Shown in pieces: positions 39,838 to 51,855 of a DNA stretch of 64,000 bases. This DNA is from Euglena gracilis (taxonomy: Eukaryota > Euglenida > Euglenophyceae > Euglenales): assembly GCA_039621445.1 (NCBI GenBank), contig CP154954.1, positions 14,805,667 through 14,869,666 of the forward strand. The letters run 5' to 3'. Positions within the stretch are counted from its first letter, which is position 1. The number at the start of each line of letters is the position of its first letter. A program made the position numbers and the translations under genes. The notes below the pieces were generated by a model, which had not been told where the DNA came from, ran no database searches, and saw only the letters and a program-made list of their open reading frames with translations.

Positions 39838-41400
39838 TCAGACGTTGTATCGAGTTCTACCTCGAAGGGTAGATGTGACCCGGCTTTTCCCGGTCACATC
39901 AGTGTAAGTTGGCGCTGGTGTGGTAGCAGCTGAGGTCTTCGCCCGCTTTCCTGATTTGTTACCACTCCCAGGTGCAGGTGGTTTTGGCTCGTTGTGTCGT
40001 TCAGCAGGTTTGCATGGGTGTGCAGGCTGCGGTTTAGGCTTAGGTTTACTGCCTTTTTCTTTCCGCTGTTGCGGAAAGGGGCGCTCTGCAGGGGACTTTG
40101 AAGCAGGTTTGGCTGTTGGTGTAGTGGTAGGTGGTACGTCAGGTGCCGTCGGTACCACCTGTTCAGGTGTGTGTGTGTACCACTACGGGTGTTGTGTCGT
40201 GTGGTGGCGTTGTTTCGACCGTAGTCAATTCGGTCGTTGTCACCACTTCGGGTGTTTGGACAGTGGGTTGTACAACAGGAGTAGAGCTGGCCGCGTCTGC
40301 TGCCAGTTCTGCAGTCGAAGCCGGAACTTCTTGTGTGGGTTGTTCGCCAAGTCCCGTGTCACGGGGACTTCACGTTGAGGAGGAAGACCTCGATCTCACC
40401 ATTGTGATTATCGAAGTAAGTCATTTCGGACGCCTCCTAGGATGCGTCCTGCTGCCTGCCCGACTTCTGGTGGTATGAGTATGAAGTCGTCTGGGTCCGC
40501 TGTAAATGCTGAATGGAAATTCACGTTGTATTTGTTCAGTCTCGTCGCGTAGTGCGATTATATCTTCATCAGTTGCTTCTCGTCCACTTTCCCCACGTGC
40601 GGAGGTGGGTGGAACCGTGTCTCTCAGAGGCGCTGCGGCTTTTGTAGGGTTTGCAGGCACTTCGGCCATTGTAAGTTCTGTAGGAGCGTCAGGTTCCGCA
40701 TCTGGTAATGGTGTTTGTGGTCGTGCCTGAGCAGGCGTTGTAGCTGGCATTTCGGCCCTTACAGCTTTTTGTGCGCTGTACTCTCCGCGTTCCAGACTCC
40801 GCAGACGCCCAAATGACGAATTTTTGTGGATATGTCAGGTCGATTCCGACCACTTGGAAATGGGGGCCGTAGTGTTCGTTCAGAAAAATTTGGTAATTGT
40901 ATCAAAACATTTCGTGTGGAAGTGGGAATACTTCCCATAGCATGCTTTGTGGTCCGATTTCTCGGATATCGTCGAACATTGTCTTCAGTGCGTCAAGGGT
41001 TGATTCCCATCCGTATTGTAGACATAGATTTGGATGTGGTAGGTAGTGTCCTTTGCTGGCTGGGATTGCAAATGAGCCGAAGTTCATGCAATGGAATCTG
41101 AGCCAGAAAAGGAATTGCCAGAATCCCGGCAATTTGTGAATGCCATCCTGGCTTTCGTAGCAGGAAATTGTACCGTCGAAAAAAAGCCTCGTGCTTTTTC
41201 CTTGTACAGTTTGACCATATGTCGGTGTATTTCTGGAGCAACCACACAGGGGTGTTGCTCTTCGTAGTATTTCTGCATGATTGTGTCACATCCGTCTGAA
41301 ATCCAGAACAGATGGTCAATCATGAATTGTACGTCCAGGTCGTAACCGTCCCAAACGCACAAAGGGTGCAGCCCAACGAGAATGGGCGGAGGCCCAACAA
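39838..41400 (-). pseudogene. Minus-strand gene relic: structured N-part, Pro/Thr-rich C-part
   Basis: Reading on the minus strand from about 41,400: a protein-like block HPLCVWDGYDLDVQFMIDHL then EEQHPCVVAPEIHRHMVKLY (41,084-41,362); a frame change; WLRFHCMNFGSFAIPASKGH and LQYGWESTLDALKTMFDDIR (40,902-41,132); then an Ala/Pro/Thr-rich segment with DEDIIALRDETEQIQREFPF (40,421-40,750); a Val/Thr/Pro tract; and a Lys/Pro-rich basic tail (39,838-40,158). Several frameshifts make it a pseudogene. The blocks are too protein-like to be chance, but I do not recognise the family. It converges on the 2A pseudogene. Only the C-terminal half survives in copy A. Confidence 0.5.
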
Positions 41401-42785
41401 CAACGAAGACTCCTCGGACACATCTGCCACAATCCCCTCGAAGTTATGGAAATCGGATACGCCAGACAAAACCACCGACAAATGCTTCTGCACGTGCAGA
41501 CATTCCAATGGAGAGCACGGGTATGCTATGCATTAGAAGTCTGAAAAACGGTGGTGGCTCGCTGGATCCCAGGGGGTGGGTCCAGCTTTAGAATTTCCCT
41601 GGGATGGGGTACAGGTGTACGATGTGGCTGAAGACATCAAAAATTCAAAGCAATTGAATTATCGAATATTCAAGTATTGTGTGTAAAAAGTATGGCATAT
41701 AAGTGTGACAAAAATTCCCAGAGCTCTGATGGCCAAAAAAGGGATGTGAATGTCACAAACATCATTGTGTGTTTTTAAATCATGGTTGTTTTGTTTTGAA
41801 ATACCCTCCTCAACCTCCGGCCAATTATGTGGCCATGGCTAGGGCACCAAATTGAAACCAGCTATTAGGAGCCGTGCAAGGGACCACATGTGCACAGTTG
41901 CCTGGGGCTGCTGAAGCTCTTACAATCCCATCACCGCCATTTGGCCATCCAAGTCGGCAGGGCTTTTGCAGATTGCTAAGGTGCATTTACTATCATTGGA
42001 ACTCCAAGCCTCCAAGCCAACCTTTAAAGCAATTTTATGACTTCATAATTATTATTTTCCTGATAAGAAGTCCAATCCGTCTGTGACCTAATTTCCCCCT
42101 CATTTTTTGGATCTTTCATGCCATACAGGGCCCTTAGTTTCAAAGGTACCAACTCTCTCCTGTTTTTGTTTTCCCCAGTTTGTTTGATCCCGGTTTGTGT
42201 GACCGAGCACTTTTGCAACTTTTTGATCCACCTCCCTTTTGCGACGAAAAAACCGTTGAGCACCTCCCCCGTTTTTTTGGGTGGTTTCTACGCGCCCCCC
42301 CCCCCCTCTTGTCGTACGACCACCCATCATTTACAACCACGCCCCGGTCACAGGTTGCAGATTTAGAAAATTTTAACACCACTTTACCTGCGGCCACCCC
42401 CTCATTTACGACCGCCCCCCGGTCACCGGTTGCAGGTTACGGGGGTGTTACGACCCCCCCCCGGACAAGGGGGGGCGGGTAATACCGTGCCTCGTTGTTT
42501 GTTGTTTTTTCTTTATCTTTTTTGCAGCATTTCGCCACGCAAAAATGGATTACAACAAAGTGCAAAACGTTCCATGAATTCCAATCAGTCAAAGCGCGTC
42601 CATTTTACTGTTCCAAAAAGTCAAGGGCTCTTCAAGGACAAAACGACATCCCCACCGACATCTCTTTTCATGTCCGTCAGCCCCGGGCTCCATTCCCTGC
42701 CTGATATTTTCCACTGCAGTGCAGGGTTCTTCTGTAATGTAGCAGAGTTTTTATGAGGATCTCCCTCTCTCTCTCCCCCTCTGTC
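41384..42785. other. Non-coding stretch (copy B), as A 4,700-6,115
   Basis: Contains the single copy of the unit that is duplicated in A (about 41,620-41,860), a C run near 42,295-42,306 and the two-unit TCATTTACRACC repeat. No gene is supported. Confidence 0.45.
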
Positions 42786-42789
42786 TCGC

Positions 42790-42852
42790 TGTGTGTCTGT
42801 GTGTGTGTGTGTGTGTGCGTGCGTGTGCGTGCGTGTGTGTGTGTTGTGTGTG

Positions 42853-42891
<39 letters not shown>

Positions 42892-42943
42892 GGTGGGTGT
42901 GCGTGTGCGTGCGTGTGTGTGTGCGTGCGTGCGTGCATGCGTG

Positions 42944-42974
<31 letters not shown>

Positions 42975-43046
42975 CTCTGTGTGTGTGTGAGAGCGTGTGT
43001 GTGTGTGTGTGTGTGTGTGTGCGGGTGTGTGTGTCTGTGTGTGTGT

Positions 43047-43087
<41 letters not shown>
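42790..43087. repeat. (GT)n microsatellite (copy B)
   Basis: About 300 bp of GT with GC, GGGT and CTCTGT interruptions. It includes GGGTGGGTGGGTGGGTG (near 42,882) that is absent from A, and is longer than in A, showing independent turnover. Confidence 0.95.
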
Positions 43088-43091
<4 letters not shown>

Positions 43092-44217
43092 AACACCTGT
43101 ATGTGGACAAGCATAAATCGTTTGGGCGTCCGAAGTCGGGGCAAAGGGGCTGTTATTCTGGTGTAACCCTGGCCTCGCCTTGCACATCCTGCTCCCTCGA
43201 GCCCCGCCAGCGGTCCATTCAGCAGGAACCCTACGCTCACCCCGGCCGTGACCGCGCCACCCGTGCCACTGCGGTGGTCGTGCCCAGGGTTTTTTTTTTT
43301 TAGTCGTGGACCCCTGGGGGGGAGGGGGGGGGTGGGCCGGGCCGAGCCGCCCCCCCCCCCAGGGGGTTCTCCCGGTGGGGGGTGGGCCCGAAACTCCTCC
43401 AATCCATAACTCTCCGGTTATTTTATGGACACTCAAAGTTGGGGTCCAGGGGGGTTATTTTTTGGGGGGGTTTATTATTTGGGCAAAATTTTCGAAGTCA
43501 AAAGTGGACCCAAACTTTTCACTTTTTTGGCTTTCTGGGGCTTTTTTTGAAAAAAGGGTGCTTTTTTGGCATTATTTGTACACCACTTTTATCCATTTTG
43601 TTGATTTTTGCAACATTTCTGCTATTTTTTACTCATTCTTTCCCTTTGCTTTCACACCTGCGGAGGGGGTTTATTATTTGGGCGGCCGAAGGCGGTCCTC
43701 AGGTGGGGTTTATTATTTGGGGAGGGGTTACTTTTCGGCACCTTTGCGCCGAAAATTTTTGAAGAAGTTCTATTTTTGGCATTTTTCGCAATTTTTTGGT
43801 CAATTTTGTGGGTCCCTCCGGGACCCCCAGGGGTGGGGGGTGGGTGGGGGAGATTTCCTCACCCCCCCGTTTTTTTAAAAACCCCTGGTCGTGCCGCTCC
43901 ATCGATTGCCACCGACTCCGCCTTATCATGAAAAACACACAATTGCCAGAGTTGTTGTCCAGCAAAAGAAGAGGAAGGGATTATCAATGTTGAGAAATTG
44001 AAAGGACACAAAAAATGACGTTTTTCCCTTGCTCTTCCGAGAGTATACCGTAATGTGTTTGGTCGGGGATTTGAATATAAATTTTCTAAAATGACATGCG
44101 TGATACAACAATTGGGTATTTACAATATTGTTTGTGATAGCATATGCCAATAGTTGGAGAGAAAATGTTAGACAAGGACCAATTTTTTTTGAAAATCTCT
44201 CAATCAGGTCTTAGGCC
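43088..44217. other. Non-coding stretch (copy B), as A 6,351-7,466
   Basis: TTTATTATTTGGG words and the hairpin TTTTCGGC / GCCGAAAA (43,732-43,755) are conserved. No gene is supported. Confidence 0.45.
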
Positions 44218-44529
44218 TTGTTACGACAGTGTGTGTGCCAAACAGATGCGTGTGTATGCCAAATGTGTGTGCCAAACAATTGTGTGTGCCAAACAGATGC
44301 GATTGCCGAATTGCATGCCACGCCACAGATAGCCCCGCTTCTTGAGGAGCCCCCCCATTTCACAGCAGAACCCTCCGACGAGGGCTGCCCCACTGAATCG
44401 TGCGACAACCAAGTTTGCTTCTGCGACAATCACGTGGTGAATGGTGCAGTGTCCCCTGGGAGTGTCTCTCTCTCCCCCCCTCTCCTTTTTCCACAAAAAG
44501 TGAGGTTAAGCACAGGGAAGGTCCCTTGA
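44218..44529 (+). CDS. Conserved open frame, possible exon (copy B)
   Basis: Counterpart of 7,467-7,778, the same 103-codon length, with a Tyr to Cys change in the Cys-containing segment (QVCFCDN). Unknown. Confidence 0.2.
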   Translation: MLRQCVCQTDACVCQMCVPNNCVCQTDAIAELHATPQIAPLLEEPPHFTAEPSDEGCPTESCDNQVCFCDNHVVNGAVSPGSVSLSPPLLFPQKVRLSTGKVP

Positions 44530-44654
44530 GCTCGTCCCAGGAAGGCTCACAGGCTCTGGCTGTCTGGGTGCCCGTGGGACGAAGCCCCGGGACCTGTTCC
44601 ACCCGTTGTGGGGTGGCCGCGGTTACCCACGTATCTCTCTCTTCTGTCTCTTCT

Positions 44655-44657
44655 ATT

Positions 44658-44736
<79 letters not shown>

Positions 44737-44744
44737 CTTCTATC

Positions 44745-44815
<71 letters not shown>

Positions 44816-44823
44816 CTTCTATC

Positions 44824-44899
<76 letters not shown>

Positions 44900-44925
44900 C
44901 CTAGCTATCTATCTATCTATCTTTC
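44655..44925. repeat. (CTAT)n array with higher-order interruptions (copy B)
   Basis: Three CTAT blocks separated by CTCTTCTATCTCTAT at about 44,735 and 44,815. The roughly 80-bp spacing of the interruptions suggests that a block was duplicated as a unit. A has a single uninterrupted block. Confidence 0.95.
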
Positions 44926-45091
44926 TATCCTCTATCTCTGGATTTGGGCGCATTTTGGCGCCAGGCAGGCCCCTGGGCTGCCAATTGAGTCTGGGGACCA
45001 ACTGCCAAGTTTGCACGTTAATAGTTGCGGCAGGCCATGCACAAAACAGGCTAAAATCCTAAAAGCCTGAAGAGGGGGGGGGCAAGCAAAT

Positions 45092-45429
45092 TTTCATTTA
45101 GTGTGCCGCGTAAATTTCTTTTTTCTGCTCCGCGTGCGCCGCGGCATTAGAAATTTTGTGACCGCGTGCGCCGCGGAAGGTTTCATTCTGTGCGCCGCAT
45201 GTACCGAAGGCACAGCCATCCGAATTATCCCCTGTCCGTGCCATAACAAAAGAAGGCATGTGCCGCGGGAACGTCATTGGTGCGCCGTGGGTGTGTTGTT
45301 GGTGCGCCGCGGCAGCTTTTCAGGTGCGTCGCAGGTGTGCCGCGGCAAAAATTCAATTGTTTGCCGCGTGCGCCTCGGAAATGGATCTTTTGTGCGACGA
45401 CATACTTCGCCGCGGCGCACTAAATGAAA
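45092..45429. mobile_element. Inverted-repeat element rich in GTGCGCCGCGG (copy B)
   Basis: Ends are TTTCATTTAGTGTGCCGCG (45,092-45,110) and the reverse complement of TTTCATTTAGTGCGCCGCG (45,411-45,429), 18 of 19 matching. Inside are about eight GTGCGCCGCGG-like words, mostly in one orientation. Size (338 bp) and ends fit a MITE or foldback element, although no target duplication is evident. The copy in A is cut off on the right. Confidence 0.65.
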
Positions 45430-45442
45430 GTTTGGGGCGAGA

Positions 45443-46090
45443 TCACAAGCTGGGAGGCCAAGTTTGTATGCAATGAGCAGGCGGGCCAAGCGCCTGGCTC
45501 ATGTGGCAGTTCGCTCCAACAAGTTTTGCCTTTGCCGGACTGGGCTGAAGGTTGCCCTTGCTTTGTATTAACAGACCCCCCCCCCCGCAGCCGGGGCTGG
45601 CTGGCTCTCTGAAAACCAATGATCGGCATTCCCGTATTGGGAAGGCAGAAATATTTTTCCGCATGTTTCCGAAAGGCGGATTTCCACCTTCTGAATTTCT
45701 CAAAAAGGTAAAGGGGATGCCCACCCCGTCCCGCACACAGCGGGCAGGTCCGAAGACCTGGGCGGTTTCGGAACCAGCCGGGCCATCCTTCTCAATCCAC
45801 CGAAGCCCGGCCAGTGGTGGGTGACTGCCTTGGTTCTGGGCATGCTCTGTGGGTGGGCTAGTCATGGACCGAAAGGGATGGCGACCCCGGGCCACCCACA
45901 GGTGAGTCACGTCCCCTTGGGCACCCTGGAGAGCAACTCCGCAGTCACATGGCCCTCGAGTGTGCCCCACACCCGCGGAACGGCCCGTGTGCTCCAGTTG
46001 CCAAGGGGCTTGGGGCCATGGTATGTCCCACTTCGCTTGCTGCTCTGCGGACAGGGTTGGTGGGGCACAGGCTGCCGTCCGCCTGAACAT
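45443..46090 (-). CDS. 215-codon minus-strand frame across an A/B difference
   Basis: Open only in copy B, because A lacks 45,376-45,705. It overlaps the next minus-strand frame out of phase. Segments such as RDGVGIPFTFLRNSEG and NISAFPIRECRSLVFREPAS are protein-like. The GVGIPFTF codons are the complement of the AAAGGGGATGCCCACCCC word. No family recognised; could be part of the same decayed element as the RT-like segment. Confidence 0.2.
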   Translation of the reverse strand: MFRRTAACAPPTLSAEQQAKWDIPWPQAPWQLEHTGRSAGVGHTRGPCDCGVALQGAQGDVTHLWVARGRHPFRSMTSPPTEHAQNQGSHPPLAGLRWIEKDGPAGSETAQVFGPARCVRDGVGIPFTFLRNSEGGNPPFGNMRKNISAFPIRECRSLVFREPASPGCGGGGLLIQSKGNLQPSPAKAKLVGANCHMSQALGPPAHCIQTWPPSL

Positions 46091-46428
46091 GGTTCGGTCT
46101 TGTTCCGGGAGTGGCGTGAGTGGTTGAGGCCCTTGGGGGGGGGGGCATGGTGGTGGTGCCTGGAACCAGGGTTGTCAGCCTCCCCAATTCTGGAACTTTC
46201 GTGCCAGTCATGTGTGTGGCGCTCGAGATCCGTGGGGCGCTCAGCATTATGGGCTGCGGCGGCTTCTTGCCATTCTTGGATGATGCTTCGTTGCTGGGGG
46301 CCGCATGAGGCCCAGATTTTGTTGTGCAGGTCTGGGTCCCATGACTCGCAGATGGCCCTTCCTCGTCCGGTTTTTTCATAGTCCGTCAAACCCGCTTTCC
46401 ACCCCTCGTATTTGATGCACAGATTCAC
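45907..46428 (-). pseudogene. Minus-strand degraded coding sequence (copy B)
   Basis: A 173-codon frame, open in B but stopped in A. It starts with NLCIKYEGWKAGLTDYEKTG and contains WDPDLHNKIWASCGPQQRSI and IQEWQEAAAAHNAERPTDLE. The second half is His/Pro/Ser-rich. The first 80 residues look like genuine protein. No family identified. Its position downstream, on the minus strand, of the RT-like relic suggests a shared element. Confidence 0.3.
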
Positions 46429-46578
46429 AGATCAGATTGCATAAACCCCGCCACGGTGTGGTTCGGTCTATGGCTTGTGACGTCCCCCGTGCTGTTCTCA
46501 GGCCCGCCTGGGTTCACCGAGGGTGAGATCCTTGGCGGTGTCACCCCCAGTTCAATGCACAGCGTAAATTCCGCCACA

Positions 46579-47483
46579 TGTCATACGATGTCCGTGGGTG
46601 TAGAGGCGGAATGTGATGCACAAGACAGTTGTGCCCATGCTTCGAGCTCGGGTGCACATTCCTACAGCATGGAATCACAACGCCAATGTAGAGAATGGTA
46701 TTTCCTCACCCCAAGTTTAATGTTCAATCAGCCCAATGGGACAAAAGACTCTGCAAGGGGCAGCACAAATGCCCATCAAAAGCCATGCGGTTCTTTTAAG
46801 CAAGCAGCATGTGGCCGTCGTTTGGGCTCGAAATGCATGGGCATACTCTTGCGTTGACGACCCACTCTTCCACCAGCAATTTGACACAAGGAGCCATTCC
46901 ACATGTCCTCCTTGGATCATTCATAGAAAAAACTCGTCATGAAACACCCAAACCATACTTTGAATCCTACTAAGTTCAAAAATTGCCAAAAAAATGGCCA
47001 AAAACATCCCAAAATGCAAAAAAAAAATGCAACTTTATGATTTTTTTTCATTTTTTTTGTCAAGGAAAATTTTGGCAAAAATGACCCAAAACTTGCCAAA
47101 AATGATTGAAAATGCGCGTTGAAAAAAATTTTCCAGAGCAAAACCTTGTTGGCATTTTTTTTTAAAAAAAACCATTGTTTTAATAATAAAAAAATAAAAA
47201 AACAGCGTCCAAAAAAACAAGCTGCCAACTATGTTTGAAGGATTTCCTGTTTTAATGTTGGATGTCTTGTATCATGATTGATTGCCGTGTGTTGTCTGAC
47301 GTTATGGGAAAGCCATTGACTACATCCTCACAATTTCGTTATGTATATGGTCCTGCATCCCCGAACATTCTCAAATACAGTAGGCAGTGCCGCTGGTCAG
47401 TGGATTCAGTTCGCCCCACCGTTATGTGAGAATCCAAGGTGTTAGGTATTAGGGCACTGCACATAATTAGGGCATTGTGCACT
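46579..47483. other. 905-bp segment present only in copy B
   Basis: The A sequence is continuous across CCGCCACA|CGCTGGCC (9,487-9,502), while B has 905 bp between those words. It contains a hAT-like fragment at its left side and an A/T-rich tract (46,970-47,220) with self-complementary CCAAAA/TTTTGG words. No TIR or target duplication is visible, so an insertion in B and a deletion in A are both possible. Confidence 0.7.
46736..46942 (+). pseudogene. hAT-transposase-like fragment
   Basis: An ATG frame of 68 codons contains HVAVVWARNAWAYSCVDDPL followed by FHQQFD. It matches the pattern of hAT transposases just after the BED zinc finger: a short helix, an aromatic 'pfs-v-dp-F' turn, then a helix. 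No zinc finger precedes it and no catalytic or dimerisation region follows, so it is only a fragment. Family call by pattern memory. Confidence 0.35.
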
Positions 47484-47644
47484 CGCTGGCCCAAATGGTG
47501 TGGGCCAGCGTTTTGCTTCTGATGCTTGGGGCGTCCCCCTCTTTTTGGATGTTGCATGGAGACTCGCCCGGGCTCTCCGAGGTCGGGATTCTTAGCAGCC
47601 TCACCCCCGGGTCAAGCCATTGCTGCTTACAGGTTGGGCACACC

Positions 47645-48306
47645 TCACCTCTGGGGCGCCCCCCTCTCCATGCCCCGGCCAGTGGACGGATTAGGGCACT
47701 CCCATTTGCGCCGCTTGCGATGGCGCACGCGTGACTCCCGGTCGATGATCACCGTGTCCAGGACTCGGGGTTGGGAGGTATGGGAGGCGGCGGTGGGGCA
47801 AGGCGGCGGTGTCATCTCGACCAGCAGGTCGTCGATGCCCCCAGGAAAGGGTGTCGGGTGGCTGAAGACAGCGAGGAAAGCTCCACGGGAGAGGGCATGT
47901 GGAGGGCTGTGGCCCATGGAGCTGGGGGCGTGCGATTGGGGCCAGAGCGGAGCCATTTCCTTGGAGAACCAGCTGCGGAGCTCACGAACGCGAAAGTGGG
48001 TGACATTCCATCGCTGGAAGAGGAAGCGGCTCCACACGGACTGCACAAGGCGGCGTGAATACCCCCGCCGCCAGATCGCATTACGGAGGACGTTGGCCAC
48101 GGACTGCTTAAAATACCCCATGTGGCTGCAGGCCATCCGGGCGAACTCCAGGCGACCCATGATGACCCCGCCCAGCTGCTCGGTGGGAGCTGCTCGGCGT
48201 CGGTGGCCAGGGGGCAGCGGACGATGTGGTCGGGGTACTCCTCCTCGCGGTTGTGGATGGTGGTGTGCACCACCCGCTCCCCTTTTGTATGGCATTGTAT
48301 ATACAT
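47645..48306 (-). pseudogene. Possible RT C-terminal segment (copy B)
   Basis: Better kept than in A: the QLGGVIMGRLEFARMACSHM...RRGYSRRLVQSVW block runs on through FLFQRWNVTHFRVRELRSWF without a stop, to RKRRKWECPNPSTGRGMERG at the C-terminal end. The preceding VVHTTIHNREEEYPDHIVRC lies in an overlapping frame, so one frameshift separates them. A CPTCKQQW segment (about 47,615-47,640, minus) is in a third frame. The pattern is reminiscent of the region after the RT core; the polymerase motifs themselves are not seen. Confidence 0.32.
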
Positions 48307-48316
48307 CCTTCAGTCT

Positions 48317-48733
48317 TCAGTGATGTGGGCTGCTGCCTTTCGATGATGCTGCTCTTGCCGCGGTGGTGCTTGTTGCGGGTGGGGCTGGGGTGCCGATGGC
48401 CAGCACAGTACAGTGTGCCAGATAGTGCCTCTCTGGCCAGGTGCTGTCCATCGTGCCATTTTGATGCAGACTCGCTGCCCCCAACTGCAGCCGTGCCCTC
48501 TGGGCCTGGTGGTGCTGATTACTGCTTTGATCAGGCATTGGACTGGCATGGGAAACTGTGCGCGCCCATGCCAGTCCCTGCGTTCCCCTGAGCAAGGCGG
48601 CCACTGCCCCAGTGTCCAGCCCCGGAAGTGGGCGTTGGTGGCTGCACACTCTCTCTTTTGTCATGAAGGTGGTCACGCCTTTGGCATGTTTTTGTCCATG
48701 GCCGCCGTCGCCGCTGCTGGGGTCTTGGTTCAC
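48317..48733 (-). CDS. Minus-strand open frame, unknown (copy B)
   Basis: 138 codons, counterpart of 10,299-10,658, with a longer open N-terminal part. Contains GVTTFMTKERVCSHQRPLPG. No motif known. Confidence 0.22.
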   Translation of the reverse strand: MNQDPSSGDGGHGQKHAKGVTTFMTKERVCSHQRPLPGLDTGAVAALLRGTQGLAWARTVSHASPMPDQSSNQHHQAQRARLQLGAASLHQNGTMDSTWPERHYLAHCTVLAIGTPAPPATSTTAARAASSKGSSPHH

Positions 48734-48839
48734 CCATCAGCCCGACCACCTTCACCCAAAATGTTGCAAAGGGTCACTTGCAAGGCAATTTATGGGGAGC
48801 TTTGAACTCACCAGGGAGGTAAGAGGCTTCACCCCATGA

Positions 48840-51800
48840 CCCTCTCCCTCTCTCCCTCCCTCTCTTTTTTTCAATTCCTGTGAGCTCGTTTTGGACAGTC
48901 TGTACCACGCAGAATATATACCCTCACTAAATGATTTATCCCACAATGATTGTGTCTCTTATTCGAAAAATTCCCTCTCTCTCTCTATGTGTGTGCGTGC
49001 TCGCATAAATATTCATATATTTTCATTGGAAATTCAAAGGTGTTCTTAGGCAGCCCTAAATTAAAGGTTTTTTTTTCCTTGCTGCCCCACAACCATTGTT
49101 TGCTCTTTGTGTCATTTTGTTCAATATCTTTATATTTTCAACGATGGGTGGAAAAACCACACTGAGATGGGTGTGTTTGGTTTTTCATAGTTTCGATTCT
49201 ATCGTGTGTTCCGTTGACAGGGGTATATTCAACACTTGCGCCTCATCCCCCCCCCCAGGTCTCCCCCATGTCGTTCAACCAACCCCTGGTCGTTGACTGC
49301 AAAACATTGGTCATATGAAGGGGGGGGTGGCTGTTGTTACCGGCGGTGGGAAGGACTTGAGCTGCTGTCACTGTCCATTTTGCTGCAAGGTTGGCAAGAC
49401 AAATTTAGCATTTGGGGCATGTATTTCGCCTGCGGTTGTCAGTCATAGCTTCAGGATTTACTCACCTTTCCCTGGGGTCCTCTGGACAACTGGGAAATGA
49501 GGTGCTGGTTTGTTCCCCTGGAGGGGGAAATTCAATGGGGTCCAGCCCCAGCAACTGGTACCCCAAAAGCAGCCCAAATACAACTGGGTTGGCATTTTTT
49601 TTCACTAAAATTTGCAGCCGAAAACCCCAAACCCGCAAAAAAAATGCCATTTTGGGATTTTGTGGGCTATTTTTCGCCCTTTTTTCAAAAATGTTGGTAC
49701 GCCTGGCTTCACTGGGTGGTCGGTGGGCCCCCTGTGGGGTCCACAGCCCACCTGGGAGGGCTGGCTGCTGGATGGCTGGCTGGACCCCCCCGAGGGCAGG
49801 GCCCATCCGGCTTAAGAAAATCCTTGCATACACTACTCCAGTGGCATTGTTCGTTCATTCGTTTTGTTTGAGCAGTTGTAGTTGGTCCGTTTGCAAGTTT
49901 GGTGCCATTCCACTCAGCAGGACGGACAGTGAAGCGGCTTGCCAGTGATAGCCAGTCTCCGCCTTCTACCCATGCCCTTGGTGCACATGCCACGCCTCTA
50001 CCAATTGCAAGCCATTCCTTCGTTCATGATCCCTATTCTTTCAAAGGTCCCTGGTTTAATGCGAAGAGAATCCTTCGTTTTCTTTTCAGAGGAGTCTTGG
50101 CAAACCAGACAAAAGAATGTGAACCATGTTTGTAAAGCGGTTTTATTGTCACCCACCCACCCACCAGCCCAACGCACAGGAAAAAGTTCTTTTTTTCATT
50201 TCTTAAGTTTTTTGTGTGCACCATTCCTCTGCAAGCGGTTAGCGACTTTTTGCAGTTTTGTTTTGTTTTTTTCTCAAAAATGAATTTGAAATCATTGTGT
50301 TCAATGTGTTTTTTCAGGTTCGCTTGGAAAATTATTTTGCAAAATTTTTATCACATTGAATCCAGGGACTGCGCCAATGGACCCCGTGCCATATGCTGAC
50401 ACCTCCCAGCATCTTCCTCCCAGCCTGAGAATGGAACGCGAAGTCAAAACTCTTTGTTATCAGAAAGTTTTGTCACCAAAGATATTGCCTGAGCTAATTG
50501 ATTGAGACATAATCAAAAAAGGATTGGACCATGGACTATTTCCCCCCAAATTTGAGGTTGTACACCTTACATTAACAGCTTTGGAGCAACATTTCTGCCT
50601 CATTGTGCAACTTGTGTAACCCCCCCAAAAAAGCACCAGGAAAATTCAGTGGGAATGTGCCCTGTGTCCACAAGCCCCCCCATGGATGAGTAATTCGTTT
50701 TTGGCCCAAACCCTTTGGGGGGTCAGCAAAAAACAACAACATTGAAATGACCCGGGAAATTTTTGGTGTTTTTTGATTGTGATCAATTTGGATTTAGAGT
50801 ATTTAGGTCCAGAGTGACCAACCCCCCGGGCCTGGGGGGATTATTGACTGGTTTCTTTTTTTAAAAAAGATGACCGACTCGTCGTGGAAAGAGTCGAAGT
50901 AACAATGCCAGGGCCTTTCTTAGGTGACGTAACTTGCATTTAAGGAATTTGCCGGTGTGTGCGAATTCTCACAACGTTTTTCAAAAATCAACCACTGCAT
51001 CTGGGGAAACAAATATCTGCTTGTTTCACGCCTCTCGATACTGATAATGTATATTGCAAAAATTGGTGCCCCCACTCAGAGGTGGGGGGGGGGGGGGGGG
51101 GGGGGGGGTGAATCCAATAATAATTTCCTTGTTTCTGTGTGCATTTTTCGCTGTGAAATGTGCTTTCTATATCGGGGAACTGTTTGGGTAAAAAAAAACG
51201 GGAAAAATTCTTTGCACAAAAGGGTATGAAAGTGGCATTTTGAGTTTTATTTGAGGGGAGCGGGGGAAGGGAAGATCCAGGGGTGGGCAGCCCCTCCCCC
51301 GGGTAAAGCCAAAAAAATTCACATTTTAGAACCATTTTTCAGGGGGGAAAACATCGAAGAATGTGAAGTTTTTGAAAAGGGGGGATTAGTGGGGGGCAGG
51401 GGGAGAGGGGAGGTGCAGCCCCCTCCCCCCCTCAGCCAAAAAATCACTTTTGCCATTTTCAAAACAAATGGCACCCACGCGCGCGTCAGTGGGGGGTGGG
51501 GAGGGGTGAGGGAACGATGGGGGGGGGTAGGGTGGGCGGGTATGCGGGTGGTGTGGGGGGGGATGTGGGGGCAAATTGCTCGTGGGGACACTAATTTTTG
51601 CAGTATTTCCGTTTTACATCACGGAGGTATCTGCGCAATACGGGCGGAGCGGCAGATTCGCGTCTTTGTCTGTGAAACGGGTGGATTGTACACGCCGGCT
51701 GTGCGGATGTTGTAATTGCAGGTTGTCAGGTGCTGCACACAGGTTTCATGACGATGGTTTCATATGATTTGGACGATGTGATGTGCAGCTAGAGTATATT

Positions 51801-51855
51801 ATGATTGCGACATGAAAAACACACCTCCGAAATATTGTATGTTAAAATTTGGGCA
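48840..51855. other. Non-coding stretch (copy B), as A 10,820-13,477
   Basis: Collinear with A apart from a patch at 50,835-50,890 and the longer G-rich segment 51,255-51,790. That segment includes CACGCGCGCGTC and an AT/GC-mixed block (51,580-51,790) not found in A. No gene is supported. Confidence 0.45.
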
